DNA of 5,664 nucleotides from positions 2,363-8,026 of the forward strand of contig DQCH01000139.1 of NCBI GenBank assembly GCA_003545155.1, given 5' to 3'. This stretch comes from Candidatus Acetothermia bacterium (GTDB lineage: Bacteria; Bipolaricaulota; Bipolaricaulia; UBA7950; UBA9294). The notes beneath the pieces were generated by a model. It saw only the letters and a program-made list of their open reading frames with translations. It searched no databases and was not told the origin of the DNA. A program made the position numbers and the translations under genes. Below are positions 5,488-5,664 of the stretch, one piece after another. The first letter of the stretch is position 1. Every line of letters begins with the position of its first letter.

Positions 5488-5664
5488 ATGAGTAGAAGAA
5501 CACCTCGACACGATATAACGCGTGAACTGGTTGCCCTTGTGATGGGGCGCCGGCCTGCCGATCTGGTCATTCGTGATGGTCGCTGGGTGAACGTCTGCTC
5601 GGGCGAGATCATTGAGCACACGGATATCGCCATCCTGGGAAGCAGGATTGCCTACTGTGGTCCC
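5488..5664 (+). CDS. ade: Adenine deaminase, N-terminal part (cut by right edge)
   Basis: The frame stays open for 59 codons to the window edge. The helix RELVALVMGRRPADLVIRDG (12-31) followed by VNVCSGEI (34-41) and DIAILGSRIAYCGP (46-59) is the characteristic N-terminus of bacterial adenine deaminases of the amidohydrolase superfamily, which convert adenine to hypoxanthine and ammonia in the cytoplasm. The metal ligands lie beyond the window, so activity cannot be judged. ATG 5488 is the first possible start in the frame, because an in-frame TAG sits at 5479-5481; a start at ATG 5542 would delete the conserved helix. No Shine-Dalgarno sequence precedes it, and the terminator stem ends 13 bases upstream. 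Its placement after a purine-type importer suggests that imported adenine, or adenine released from adenosine, is its substrate. Confidence 0.85.
   Translation, partial: MSRRTPRHDITRELVALVMGRRPADLVIRDGRWVNVCSGEIIEHTDIAILGSRIAYCGP

Overview
This window is a bacterial purine uptake and deamination locus. The gene starts are mostly preceded by strong Shine-Dalgarno sequences, the promoters look like sigma-70 types, and one intrinsic terminator is visible. The likely substrate-binding protein has a plain Sec signal peptide with no lipobox cysteine, which fits a two-membrane cell better than a typical Gram-positive one. Base composition looks moderately GC-rich, with AT-rich control regions. The sequence alone does not let me name the phylum.

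Layout: (1) 395 down to 1, minus strand: the N-terminal 131 codons of an SsnA-type aminohydrolase, running off the left edge. (2) 396-625: a divergent control region with one promoter for ssnA, two tandem promoters facing right, and a long imperfect inverted repeat between the two divergent sets. (3) 626-4174: three overlapping genes for an ABC importer of the BMP/nucleoside family, namely a two-domain ATPase and two permeases. (4) 4175-4248: a purine-rich leader holding an apparently orphan Shine-Dalgarno sequence. (5) 4249-5427: the secreted BMP-family substrate-binding protein. (6) 5444-5479: an intrinsic terminator. (7) 5488 to the right edge: the first 59 codons of an adenine deaminase with no visible ribosome binding site.

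Together the genes suggest that the binding protein captures a purine base or nucleoside outside the inner membrane, the two permeases and the ATPase import it, and cytoplasmic amidohydrolases deaminate it (adenine to hypoxanthine by the rightmost gene; an unproven purine-related step by SsnA). SsnA homologues belong to the anaerobic purine/urate degradation gene set (with ygeX, ygeY, ygeW, ygfK, hyuA and xdhD) reported in gut bacteria, so the flanks outside this window deserve a look.

No wholly new system is apparent. The gene families are known; the less ordinary signals are in the non-coding parts: the inverted repeat touching a promoter, the orphan Shine-Dalgarno sequence, the start site of the ATPase gene inside a possible hairpin, and the terminator placed directly in front of the deaminase start.
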